Shown here piece after piece: positions 1 through 5,978 of a stretch of DNA of 5,978 nt. Numbering within the stretch: the stretch's first letter is position 1; each line of letters opens with the position of its first letter. The notes under the pieces were generated by a model. That model was given only the letters and a program-made list of their open reading frames with translations, had not been told where the DNA came from and did not search any database. Origin of the DNA: Blastocatellia bacterium (GTDB lineage: Bacteria; Acidobacteriota; Blastocatellia; Chloracidobacteriales; JADJPF01). The translations under genes were made by a program, and so were the position numbers. The stretch spans positions 1 through 5,978 of the forward strand of contig JAEUQL010000248.1 of the NCBI GenBank assembly GCA_016789295.1, given 5' to 3'.

Positions 1-141
1 AGAGGAATCAATCTCTTGCAGGCGGAAGGGCTTTCCGTTTCTGCGCCTGCAGGCTTGGCGTTGGCTGGGCTGTTGAAGGGCGAACCTTCTCAACTGAGAG
101 TTCCTTTAGATATCAGGTGTGTTGTTTCAGCGTCAACCTAA
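1..141 (+). CDS. C-terminal end of a probable PLP-dependent (threonine synthase-like) enzyme, partial
   Basis: Frame 1 is open from the first base to a TAA at 139-141 and gives 46 residues; the start lies outside the window. The tail reads EGLSVSAPAGLALAGLLKG, then a short hydrophobic stretch ending IRCVVSAST. This pattern (a helix, then 'EG-x-V-x-x-x-A-x-x-A-L-A-G-L-L', then a final beta strand of the CVV/VVL type) is what I know from the C-terminus of fold-type II pyridoxal-phosphate enzymes such as threonine synthase and threonine dehydratase. Those enzymes work in the cytosol on serine/threonine-type substrates. No PLP lysine or glycine-rich phosphate loop is visible, because they would lie upstream. 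The segment is richer in GC than the rest of the window. It converges on the HyuA gene, leaving a 45-base gap. The family assignment rests on a short tail only, and the exact enzyme cannot be named. Confidence 0.5.
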   Translation, partial: RGINLLQAEGLSVSAPAGLALAGLLKGEPSQLRVPLDIRCVVSAST

Positions 142-145
142 GGAA

Positions 146-167
146 TCCCCCTTTTTCAAAACGGGGA
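146..167. repeat. Imperfect palindrome between convergent genes
   Basis: TCCCC at 146-150 pairs with GGGGA at 163-167. After one C/C mismatch (151/162), TTT at 152-154 pairs with AAA at 159-161 around a 4-base loop. It sits between the stops of two converging genes, where a bidirectional terminator could act, but neither strand has a clear T-run after the stem. C-rich/G-rich hairpins of this kind with T and A runs inside also occur as dispersed intergenic repeats in many bacterial genomes. Whether this one is repeated cannot be seen from a single copy. Confidence 0.4.
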
Positions 168-186
168 GGATGTCAATTTGTTGGTG

Positions 187-2190
187 TTAACTCAAAGCTG
201 CATTAAGAATCAGATTGGCGTAGCTATCTACCTTGGCTATCCAAGATGGTGGAACAAAGACTGTGGATGTGGCTTCAAAGACTATAGCTGCACCTGCTAT
301 CTCTGCTCCAGCCTTCAAACTCGACCAATCATAAAGAGCAGCCTTACACAGACTTGAGCGATAGAATATGTTGGTTTCTCCAAGCTTTGCCTTTTCACTA
401 GAACTACTATCAACCTCAATTGTTGGAAAAGAAGGCTTATTTATTGGCACTATCAGACGAAGAAAGATTGCAACTATTTCGTGGGAAAAGTTAGGACGGC
501 TAAAGCTATAGAAGCGTTCGTGTAGGCTGTCAAAGTCATTAAATAGTTCTGTCACTGAATTGTTGTATGCGACTTGTAGTTCATAGGACTGTCCTTTATA
601 GCGAAGGAAAGCATATTTTTCTAACAGTATTGTACTAGTGTTTACTCCATCAGATTCGAGTTCTTTGACAGCATCTTTTCGAAGTATAGAGAACTCTTGT
701 TCAAGAATCTCTTCGATTGTAGGTGCAGTGAAAAAGTCTTGGGTAAGCAGCAGCGACTTGGTCAATGTTCTTGTCATATCGGTTAAAACTGCTCCCAGAG
801 CGCAGAATGCGCCTGCATTTCGTGGAACAAGAACCTTACCAACAGAAAGCCTTTCTGCAAGCTCGGCTGCGTGCAAGCCACCTGCACCTCCAAAAGCTAC
901 AAGTGTGTAGTCTGCTGGATCGTGGCCACGTTCGACGGTTATAGAACGAAGCACTCGCTCCATATTGCTATTGGCTACTTCAATTATTCCTTCAGCTAGA
1001 TCTTCAGCAGGAATTCCAACACTTAAAGCTACACACTCTATCTCTTTATCAACATGCTCTTTATCAAGTGCCATTCTTCCACCCAAAAAATGGTTTGGAT
1101 GGATACGTCCAAGAAAAAGATTAGCATCGGTGACAGTAAGAGTTTTACCTCCTCGGTTGTAACAGATAGGGCCAGGGATTGCGCCAGAGCTTTCAGGCCC
1201 TACTTTGAGTGCTCCACCACTATCTATTTTAGCTATTGAGCCACCACCCGCACCGATGGTTCTTATATCAATAATAGGAATTCTGACTGGCAATCCACCA
1301 AACTCTGCCTCTGAGGTCACAGTAGGGTTGATGTCAACCAAAGAGACATCAGTAGAAGTGCCTCCCATATCAAAGGTTATTAATTTCTGAAAACCTGTGA
1401 GGCGACCAAGATATGTTGCTGCAACGACTCCTGCTGCGGGACCGGAGAGGAGAGTTTCTATAGGTCTTCGGATGGCTTGTGCTGTAGTTATAGTACCACC
1501 GCTTGAAGCCATAACTCTGATAGGTAATGAAGTGACTACATTTTCTGATAGTCGTTTAAGATGCTTCTCCATAATAGGAGATAGATAAGCATTTAGCCCT
1601 GTAACTACAGTTCTTTCATACTCTCGATATTGTGGAAAAAGTTCAGAAGAGAGAAAAGTTGGAATCTTGAAAGCTTCTCTTACAGCTTCTCCTATCTGCT
1701 TTTCGTGTTCTGGGTTGAGAAATGAGAAGAGAAAGACAACGGCTATAGCTTCTGGTTGAAGACTTCTAACAGTCTCTTTTACACGTTCTATCTCATCTAC
1801 TGTAAGTTTAGTGACAATTTGACCTTCTGCACCAATACGTTCGTGGACTCCTACTCTCAAGTCGTGACTAATAAAAGGCTCTGGCCGTTTGATTGAGAGT
1901 GTGTAGAGATCGGGTCTATTCTGGCGAGCAATTACCAACACATCTTCAAATCCTGCTGTAGTCAGAAGCAGGACTTTTGCTCCTTTGCGCTCAAGAAACG
2001 CATTGGTAGCAACTGTTGTCCCATAGTGTAGAAGAAGACCCGAAGATATCTTCAGGTCTTCTATTCCTTCTACTACTGCTTTGTGAGGATCTGTTGGTGT
2101 AGAAGGTACTTTATGAATTTTGAGTACCTCTCCATCAAAACAGACAAAGTCAGTAAAAGTTCCTCCAGTATCAACACCAAGAATAACCAC
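187..2190 (-). CDS. hyuA: Hydantoinase/oxoprolinase family protein, subunit A (HyuA-type)
   Basis: A complete 667-aa protein of the ATP-dependent HyuA/5-oxoprolinase/acetone carboxylase beta-subunit superfamily. These cytosolic enzymes use ATP to phosphorylate cyclic amides or ketones, usually together with a HyuB-type subunit. Visible motifs: the N-terminal phosphate-binding DTGGTFTD at residues 7-14; HYGTTVATNAFLER at 56-69; SSGGT at 229-233; LSGPAAGVVAA at 248-258; the second nucleotide-binding signature FDMGGTSTDVSLV at 273-285; GAGGGSIA at 313-320; VGPESSGAIPGPICY at 330-344; TDANLFLGR at 354-362; AFGGAGGLHAAELAERL at 432-448; and VPRNAGAFCALGAVLTD at 455-471. In order these give an N-terminal HyuA domain (about 1-185), the ATPase core (about 195-480) and a C-terminal domain (about 500-660). 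Length is normal for a stand-alone subunit. The start is GTG: the first motif begins only six residues later and a TGA lies three codons upstream in frame. It shares one base with the stop of the propeller gene. No hyuB is adjacent, so the substrate is unknown; the symbol marks the family only. Confidence 0.93.
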   Translation of the reverse strand: MVILGVDTGGTFTDFVCFDGEVLKIHKVPSTPTDPHKAVVEGIEDLKISSGLLLHYGTTVATNAFLERKGAKVLLLTTAGFEDVLVIARQNRPDLYTLSIKRPEPFISHDLRVGVHERIGAEGQIVTKLTVDEIERVKETVRSLQPEAIAVVFLFSFLNPEHEKQIGEAVREAFKIPTFLSSELFPQYREYERTVVTGLNAYLSPIMEKHLKRLSENVVTSLPIRVMASSGGTITTAQAIRRPIETLLSGPAAGVVAATYLGRLTGFQKLITFDMGGTSTDVSLVDINPTVTSEAEFGGLPVRIPIIDIRTIGAGGGSIAKIDSGGALKVGPESSGAIPGPICYNRGGKTLTVTDANLFLGRIHPNHFLGGRMALDKEHVDKEIECVALSVGIPAEDLAEGIIEVANSNMERVLRSITVERGHDPADYTLVAFGGAGGLHAAELAERLSVGKVLVPRNAGAFCALGAVLTDMTRTLTKSLLLTQDFFTAPTIEEILEQEFSILRKDAVKELESDGVNTSTILLEKYAFLRYKGQSYELQVAYNNSVTELFNDFDSLHERFYSFSRPNFSHEIVAIFLRLIVPINKPSFPTIEVDSSSSEKAKLGETNIFYRSSLCKAALYDWSSLKAGAEIAGAAIVFEATSTVFVPPSWIAKVDSYANLILNAALS

Positions 2191-5100
2191 TATTTGTCAC
2201 TCCATTCTGGGATTCTGCCTGGTGTCCAAGGAGAACCTAGAGCTTCCATAGCTTTTTCGAGGTTCTTTAGATCGACTTCTGCAAGTGTTTTCAGCCTAGC
2301 AAGAATTTGGGTAAATTCTTCTGCTGCTATTTTGTAGCTGTCTATGTGTGTCTGTGTTGGTCGGGAAGTTGATAATCCTTGTTCACTAGCTATTTGAGAA
2401 ACTCTATCAGCAATTGCAGGTGGGACATTTTCATTACGTGCAGCCAAAATAGTATCTCCGCGAAGTTCACGCAGCAAGTCGTTATTCTTTCGCTCTATTG
2501 CGAGTAGGTCATCCATCAACTTTGCGTCTGCTGTAGGAGTTTCTTTCAAAGCCTGTTTAAGTAGCCCAATTTTTGTCTTTAGGCTGTTGGCTGCTTCAAT
2601 AGAGCCGAAGACAGCAGCATACAGACGGCTGAGTTTCTTCTGAAATTCGAGCAAGGCTGCACGGTCTTCTGGTTTCATTGTTGATGTGCCATCGGCATAG
2701 ACGTTGAACTGGACAGGCTCGGTAAGTTGACTGAGGACTCCATTGACTCGTTTTGCTATAGAGATAGTGTAGCTACCTGGCAATACAAGTACTCCACCAG
2801 CACTATCGTCATCATCATCATCACTCTTTTGTGGGGCAGTGCTTATTGGGTCTGGTACTGGATAGCGCAGATCCCAGGTAACTCTGTTTATTCCAGCTTG
2901 GTTAGTGCCTTTGAGCTTGCGTATTACATTTCCAGCACTATCTGTCACGGTGACAATAATCTCTGGGGCTGGTTCCAACTCTTCATCTCTGAAGTCTTGT
3001 TGTGAAGGATAAGGGAGTTGACTGTTCTTCTTTTCAGCCTCTTTTTGAGCTTCTTGCCGCTTCTGTTTCTTTGTTTTTAGCGAATCTTTTAAGTAATAAG
3101 TAAAAGTTGCACCAAAAGGTGGATTAGAGGCAGCAAAGAAGGAAGAGCCTTGAAAGCTATTTCCACGTCCACCATAGGGACGCGATTCTATATAAAGTAA
3201 GGCATCTTTTACTGTAAATAGATGAGCTTCTTTTGCTAGCAGCTCATTATTGATAGTCCTCAAAAGAGTGTAATCGTCTAGTATATAGATTCCGCGACCA
3301 AATGTTCCAACTACAAGGTCGTTCTCTCGTTTCTGTATAGCTAAATCACGAACCGCAATTGTTGGGAAGTTGCCTTTAAGCTGTACCCATTTTTGACCCC
3401 CATCATTGCTAAAAAAGAGGCCAAACTCATTACCCAAAAAGAGTAGTTCTGGTTTTACGTGATCTTCGGCAATAGCAAGTAGTGGGCCATTTGCAGGTAG
3501 GTTGCTCTTTATTGACGACCAGCTCTTGCCCTTGTCGGTACTCTTCAAGATGTACGGAGCAAAGTCGGCGTTTTTGTGGTTATCAAAAGTAGCATAAACA
3601 GTATTTATGTCGTGTTGGGAAGCAAGAATACGACTAACATAAGTAAACTCAGGCACACTAGGAAACTTCTCTGTTTTTCTCCAGTTCTGACCACCATCTT
3701 CAGAGACTTGGATCAAGCCATCGTCGGTTCCGACGTAGAGAAGACCTTCCTTCTTTGGTGATTCTGCAAGAGCTGTAATGTTGCCGTAGAAAGAGGTAGA
3801 AGCGTGTTTTGCAACAGCATCGGGCGACCATATCTTGCCCATCACCGGCAATTTATCACGGTCAAGATTTCTGGTTAGATCTCCACTAACTGCTTTCCAA
3901 GTGTTGCCTCGATCATCACTTCTAAAAAGCTTGTTTGCAGCAAAGTAGAGTCTGGTATTAAGGTGTGGGCTGATTATGAGTGGTGAATCCCAGTTCCATC
4001 TTAATGGTGGTTCACCTCTACCTTCTTGAGGTTTGATCCCCATGCGTTCACCTGTACGCTTATCAAAACGTGTTATTCCACCATACTGATACTCAGAGTA
4101 GATGATGTTTGGGTCTTGAGGATCTACTACACTGCGAAACCCATCCCCACCTTGTGTAACAAACCAGTCAGCATTAGTAATACCTGTGATGCTGCGTGTA
4201 CGCGAAGGGCCGCCGAGACTAAAGTTATCCTGCGTCCCTCCATAGACATAATAGAAGGGTGACGAATTATCTACAGTAACATCATAAAACTGTGTGATAG
4301 GCAGATTGCTCTTGAAGTCCCAATTCGCTCCTCTGTCAAAACTTTCGTAAATTCCTCCATCACAGCCAACCAGGTAGTAGTTTGTATTGGTTGGGTCTAT
4401 CCAGATAACGTGGTTGTCTACGTGTTTGAACTTTTCTCCAAGCCTGCGCAGTGTCTTACCACCATCATCAGAGACCAAGTTGTAGACGTTAGGGATATAT
4501 ATTCGGTTGACATCTTTGGGATCGGCAATGACTTGTCCATAATACATAGCTGTTGAATCAAAATCGTTGCGCTTTTCCCAGGTTTCGCCGTAATCAGTTG
4601 AGCAGAAGATACCACCTTTTTTATTGGCTGCTTCCACTATTGCGTAGACTACAGAGCTGTCAGCAGGAGATATGGCAAGCCCTATTCTTCCAAGTTCAAC
4701 ATTTGGAAGGCCAGAAGTTACTTTCTTCCAACTTTCTCCTGCATCAGTAGATTTGTAGAGGGCTGCTTCAGGTCCACCATTGATCAGTGTCCACACGTGA
4801 CGTCTTCGTTGATAGGCTGCAGCATAAAGAGTATCTGGGTTTTTCTGATCCATCGCTACATCGGTAACGCCAGTATTTTCGCTAATAGAGAGGATATTCT
4901 TCCAATTTTTTCCACCGTCTGTAGTTTTGAATAGTCCTCTATCACCACCTGACCCCCAAAGTGGACCTTGTGCTGCTACATAGACAGTGTTGGAACTACG
5001 TGGATCAATAACGATTCTTGCTATATGCTCAGAAGACTGGAGGCCAACTTTCTTCCAGCTTTTACAACCGTCTTCAGACTTGTATAAGCCGTCACCATAG

Positions 5101-5477
5101 CCAACACTACGCTGGCTGTTGTTCTCTCCAGTTCCTACCCAAACAATATTTGGATTTTTAGGATCGATAGTAACAGCACCTATTGAATAGGAGCCTTCGT
5201 TGTCAAAGACAGGTGTCCAGGTTGTTCCTGCGTTCTTTGTTACCCAAACTCCACCAGAAGCAGCTCCTACAATATAGTGGCTACGGTCGTTTGGATTGAC
5301 TGCAATTGCACTAACACGCCCAGAAGTAACAGCAGGCCCAATGGATCGCAGCTTCAGACCACTAAATGTAGCTGTTGACATTGGGTCTTTATCCTTGTCG
5401 GATGTTTTCTCTTGAGCAGCAATTGGTAATGGATTTATAAACAACAGACTCAGCAAAATACTAAGAAATATCTTCAC
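2190..5477 (-). CDS. Secreted Asp-box (BNR/VPS10-like) beta-propeller protein
   Basis: A large exported protein of unknown activity, 1095 aa from the chosen GTG start. Residues 1-21 form a Sec-type signal peptide (MKIFLSILLSLLFINPLPIAA, likely cut before QEK) with no lipobox cysteine, so the product should be periplasmic or secreted. I count eleven Asp-box motifs (S/T-x-D/N-x-G-x-x-W type), beginning near residues 80, 134, 185, 243, 293, 336 (ends in L, not W), 379, 520, 592, 646 and 690. They mark the turns of propeller blades as in VPS10/sortilin, sialidase and GH74 folds. The propeller ends with VVGTFGRGIYILDD (722-735). Then come a Lys/Glu-rich stretch (796-820), an Ig-like/FlgD-like segment (838-930) with NRVTWDLRYP and LVLPGSYTISI, interrupted by six aspartates at 886-891, and a helical tail (934-1081). 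The family is often labelled 'glycosyl hydrolase, BNR repeat', but I see no proven catalytic set. GTG at 5477-5475 is preferred over upstream TTG/ATG starts because AAGGAG precedes it by six bases and it gives a classic signal peptide. Confidence 0.9.
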   Translation of the reverse strand: MKIFLSILLSLLFINPLPIAAQEKTSDKDKDPMSTATFSGLKLRSIGPAVTSGRVSAIAVNPNDRSHYIVGAASGGVWVTKNAGTTWTPVFDNEGSYSIGAVTIDPKNPNIVWVGTGENNSQRSVGYGDGLYKSEDGCKSWKKVGLQSSEHIARIVIDPRSSNTVYVAAQGPLWGSGGDRGLFKTTDGGKNWKNILSISENTGVTDVAMDQKNPDTLYAAAYQRRRHVWTLINGGPEAALYKSTDAGESWKKVTSGLPNVELGRIGLAISPADSSVVYAIVEAANKKGGIFCSTDYGETWEKRNDFDSTAMYYGQVIADPKDVNRIYIPNVYNLVSDDGGKTLRRLGEKFKHVDNHVIWIDPTNTNYYLVGCDGGIYESFDRGANWDFKSNLPITQFYDVTVDNSSPFYYVYGGTQDNFSLGGPSRTRSITGITNADWFVTQGGDGFRSVVDPQDPNIIYSEYQYGGITRFDKRTGERMGIKPQEGRGEPPLRWNWDSPLIISPHLNTRLYFAANKLFRSDDRGNTWKAVSGDLTRNLDRDKLPVMGKIWSPDAVAKHASTSFYGNITALAESPKKEGLLYVGTDDGLIQVSEDGGQNWRKTEKFPSVPEFTYVSRILASQHDINTVYATFDNHKNADFAPYILKSTDKGKSWSSIKSNLPANGPLLAIAEDHVKPELLFLGNEFGLFFSNDGGQKWVQLKGNFPTIAVRDLAIQKRENDLVVGTFGRGIYILDDYTLLRTINNELLAKEAHLFTVKDALLYIESRPYGGRGNSFQGSSFFAASNPPFGATFTYYLKDSLKTKKQKRQEAQKEAEKKNSQLPYPSQQDFRDEELEPAPEIIVTVTDSAGNVIRKLKGTNQAGINRVTWDLRYPVPDPISTAPQKSDDDDDDSAGGVLVLPGSYTISIAKRVNGVLSQLTEPVQFNVYADGTSTMKPEDRAALLEFQKKLSRLYAAVFGSIEAANSLKTKIGLLKQALKETPTADAKLMDDLLAIERKNNDLLRELRGDTILAARNENVPPAIADRVSQIASEQGLSTSRPTQTHIDSYKIAAEEFTQILARLKTLAEVDLKNLEKAMEALGSPWTPGRIPEWSDK
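2200..2203 (-). promoter_or_regulatory. Ribosome binding site of the HyuA gene, inside the propeller gene
   Basis: On the minus strand GGAG lies nine bases before the GTG start at 2190-2188, within the last codons of the upstream propeller gene. With the TAGTG stop/start overlap, it supports the GTG start and suggests that ribosomes finishing the first gene reinitiate on the second. Confidence 0.65.
2805..2822 (-). repeat. Short triplet repeat encoding six aspartates
   Basis: The plus strand reads ATC GTC ATC ATC ATC ATC, which on the minus strand gives six Asp codons (five GAT, one GAC) at residues 886-891 of the propeller protein. It falls in a loop between the WDLRYP strand and the VLPGSY strand of the Ig-like segment. 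Changes in copy number would keep the frame and alter only the length of the acidic run. The acidic loop might bind cations, which is inference. Confidence 0.6.
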
Positions 5478-5483
5478 TTCTCT

Positions 5484-5489
5484 CTCCTT
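5484..5489 (-). promoter_or_regulatory. Ribosome binding site of the propeller gene
   Basis: AAGGAG on the minus strand, followed by six bases (AGAGAA) and then GTG at 5477-5475. This is a near-ideal Shine-Dalgarno site and spacing. The longer alternatives, ATG at 5492-5490 and TTG at 5522-5520, have no comparable site upstream. It decides the start in favour of GTG. Confidence 0.7.
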
Positions 5490-5548
5490 CATCAACGTCA
5501 AGTAGGGACACAACAAGGGCAAAAAGAAACTCTTTAAGGCTCCTTGTG

Positions 5549-5577
5549 GATATAATTGAAAAATCTCTTCAAGTCAT
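5549..5577 (-). promoter_or_regulatory. Possible promoter of the propeller-hyuA unit
   Basis: On the minus strand, ATGACT (5577-5572, four of six matches to TTGACA) is followed after 17 bases by TATATC (5554-5549, four of six matches to TATAAT). This would start a transcript near 5541, leaving a leader of about 65 bases before the GTG. It overlaps the plus-strand TATAAT, as expected in a 113-base divergent region. The match is weak and chance is possible. Confidence 0.25.
5551..5556 (+). promoter_or_regulatory. Putative -10 box (TATAAT) for the membrane-protein gene
   Basis: A perfect TATAAT lies 34 bases before the ATG at 5591. Transcription would then begin around 5563, giving a leader of under 30 bases with the GGAAAGG ribosome site inside it. 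The -35 position (about 5528-5533, AACTCT) is poor, so this would be a -10-driven or activator-dependent promoter. It also argues against translation from the upstream in-frame GTG at 5546, which would precede the transcript. Confidence 0.45.
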
Positions 5578-5584
5578 GGAAAGG
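5578..5584 (+). promoter_or_regulatory. Ribosome binding site deciding the ATG at 5591
   Basis: GGAAAGG, then six bases (CTAAAA), then ATG at 5591-5593. The in-frame ATG at 5576 has no purine-rich site in front of it, and GTG at 5546 has only AAGG at six bases. Starting at 5591 also places the first membrane helix at the N-terminus, as expected for this family. Confidence 0.55.
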
Positions 5585-5590
5585 CTAAAA

Positions 5591-5905
5591 ATGACTATTA
5601 TAAACGTGCTTTTGGGGCTAGCCATTATTTTTATCATTTTAGTAGAGGCTTTTGAAACAATAATTCTTCCCAGAAGAGTAAAGCGCAAGGTAAGGCTTAC
5701 AAGACTCTTCTATCAGTCACTCTGGTTTATATGGTCAAAGTTTGCAAAGGGAGCACTTTCACCAAAGAGTCGTGAGTCTTTTCTAAGTGTCTTTGGCCCT
5801 TTTTCACTGATTGGTCTACTTTCTGTTTGGGCAATATGCCTTATTACAGGGTTTGCTCTTTTACAATATGGTCTTCAGTCACCGTTAAACTGTCCAGAAA
5901 AATAG
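5591..5905 (+). CDS. Truncated potassium-channel-like membrane protein (N-terminal portion only)
   Basis: 104 aa from the ATG at 5591; the frame is open back to a GTG at 5546, which would add 15 residues. Residues 3-19 are a strong membrane helix running into EAFETIILPRRV (19-30). A basic segment (RRVKRKVRLTR, 28-38) follows, then an amphipathic stretch with aromatic residues (39-54), then a second long membrane helix (about 69-93), ending LQSPLNCPEK. The '(D/E)AFETI-LPRRV ... RLTRLFY' opening, a 'FGPFSL' second helix and an 'SPLN-PE' exit match, from memory, the N-terminus of a bacterial ion-channel/two-pore-type potassium channel family of roughly 300 residues or more. There the pore helix, TxG-type filter and last helix follow directly. 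Here a TAG ends the protein before the pore, so it cannot form a channel alone. It may be a decayed gene, a sequencing or assembly error, or a small membrane protein in its own right. It is transcribed away from the propeller gene. Confidence 0.6.
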   Translation: MTIINVLLGLAIIFIILVEAFETIILPRRVKRKVRLTRLFYQSLWFIWSKFAKGALSPKSRESFLSVFGPFSLIGLLSVWAICLITGFALLQYGLQSPLNCPEK

Positions 5906-5978
5906 ACTCCAATAGTAACATATTTATAGTGTTTTGGGTTGATCATTTTTAAGAGTGTATTTTGTTAAGGTAGAAAAA
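5906..5978. other. AT-rich tail without a recognisable gene
   Basis: All three plus-strand frames contain stops within these 73 bases. I see no convincing hairpin-plus-T-run terminator, and no clear trace of the channel pore motif that would be expected next. A promoter for a gene beyond the window cannot be excluded. Confidence 0.5.

Noticed and set aside
17..51. An 8-bp inverted repeat (TGCAGGCG at 17-24, CGCCTGCA at 44-51) with a smaller CGGAA/TTCCG hairpin (23-27/33-37) nested in it
   Set aside because: It lies inside coding sequence rich in Ala/Gly codons and can arise by chance; the two stems are mutually exclusive. No regulatory role is supported.
3..206. A second open frame on the plus strand running across 1-141 and into the hyuA 3' end
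   Set aside because: Its translation is rich in Cys, Arg and Ser and looks non-biological. Frame 1 gives an enzyme-like C-terminus and stops neatly before the intergenic hairpin.
638..1588. Several plus-strand open frames of 60-90 codons opposite hyuA
   Set aside because: They lie antisense to a gene with unbroken family motifs. Their products are low-complexity and Ser/Pro/Arg-rich, with no recognisable domain.
2805..2822. Triplet repeat as a phase-variation switch
   Set aside because: The unit is three bases, so slippage would not shift the frame, and only six units are present, one of them variant.
2727..4750. Open frames on both strands overlapping the propeller gene
   Set aside because: They are shadows of a strongly supported gene; none has a convincing ribosome site or family resemblance.
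2190..5477. Naming the propeller protein a sialidase
   Set aside because: Asp-boxes are structural and shared by many propellers; I cannot see the sialidase arginine triad or other catalytic residues in a recognisable arrangement.
5478..5522. Longer start of the propeller gene (TTG at 5522 or ATG at 5492)
   Set aside because: The extra residues would put charged and non-signal sequence in front of a standard signal peptide. Only the GTG at 5477 has a strong, well-spaced ribosome site.
5906..5978. Frameshifted continuation of the channel gene
   Set aside because: Reading the tail in each frame gives only faint similarity to a pore loop and no glycine-rich filter motif, so I cannot support a continuation from the sequence alone.

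Overview
The window is about 6 kb of bacterial DNA with four protein-coding segments and no sign of tRNA, rRNA, CRISPR or insertion-sequence genes. Most of it is moderately AT-rich (low 40s % GC by eye). The first ~120 bases are richer in GC, at 64 of 120 by hand count. The source is uncertain. The large secreted Asp-box propeller protein and the membrane protein with an AFETI-LPRR motif both resemble families I associate with Acidobacteriota and similar environmental bacteria. That is a family-level impression, not a phylogenetic result.

Layout, left to right: (1) Bases 1-141, plus strand, hold the last 46 codons of a gene entering from the left, probably a fold-type II pyridoxal-phosphate enzyme such as threonine synthase. 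(2) Bases 142-186 are a short convergent gap with an imperfect C4/G4 hairpin. (3) Bases 187-2190, minus strand, encode a complete hydantoinase/oxoprolinase subunit A (HyuA family). (4) Bases 2190-5477, minus strand, encode a complete secreted Asp-box (BNR/VPS10-like) beta-propeller protein of 1095 aa. (5) Bases 5478-5590 are a divergent promoter region with a perfect TATAAT on the plus strand. (6) Bases 5591-5905, plus strand, encode a short two-helix membrane protein that looks like the front part of a bacterial potassium-channel family. It stops before any pore sequence. (7) The last 73 bases have stops in all three plus-strand frames and no recognisable gene.

The propeller gene and hyuA form a two-gene unit read right to left. 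The TAG stop of the first and the GTG start of the second share one base (TAGTG), and a GGAG ribosome site lies just upstream inside the first gene, so translational coupling is likely. One product should be exported and the other is a cytosolic ATP-using enzyme subunit, so the functional link is not obvious. No HyuB partner is adjacent. I see no convincing undescribed defence or mobile system. The points most worth checking are the pore-less channel fragment, the solitary HyuA, and its tight coupling to the propeller gene.
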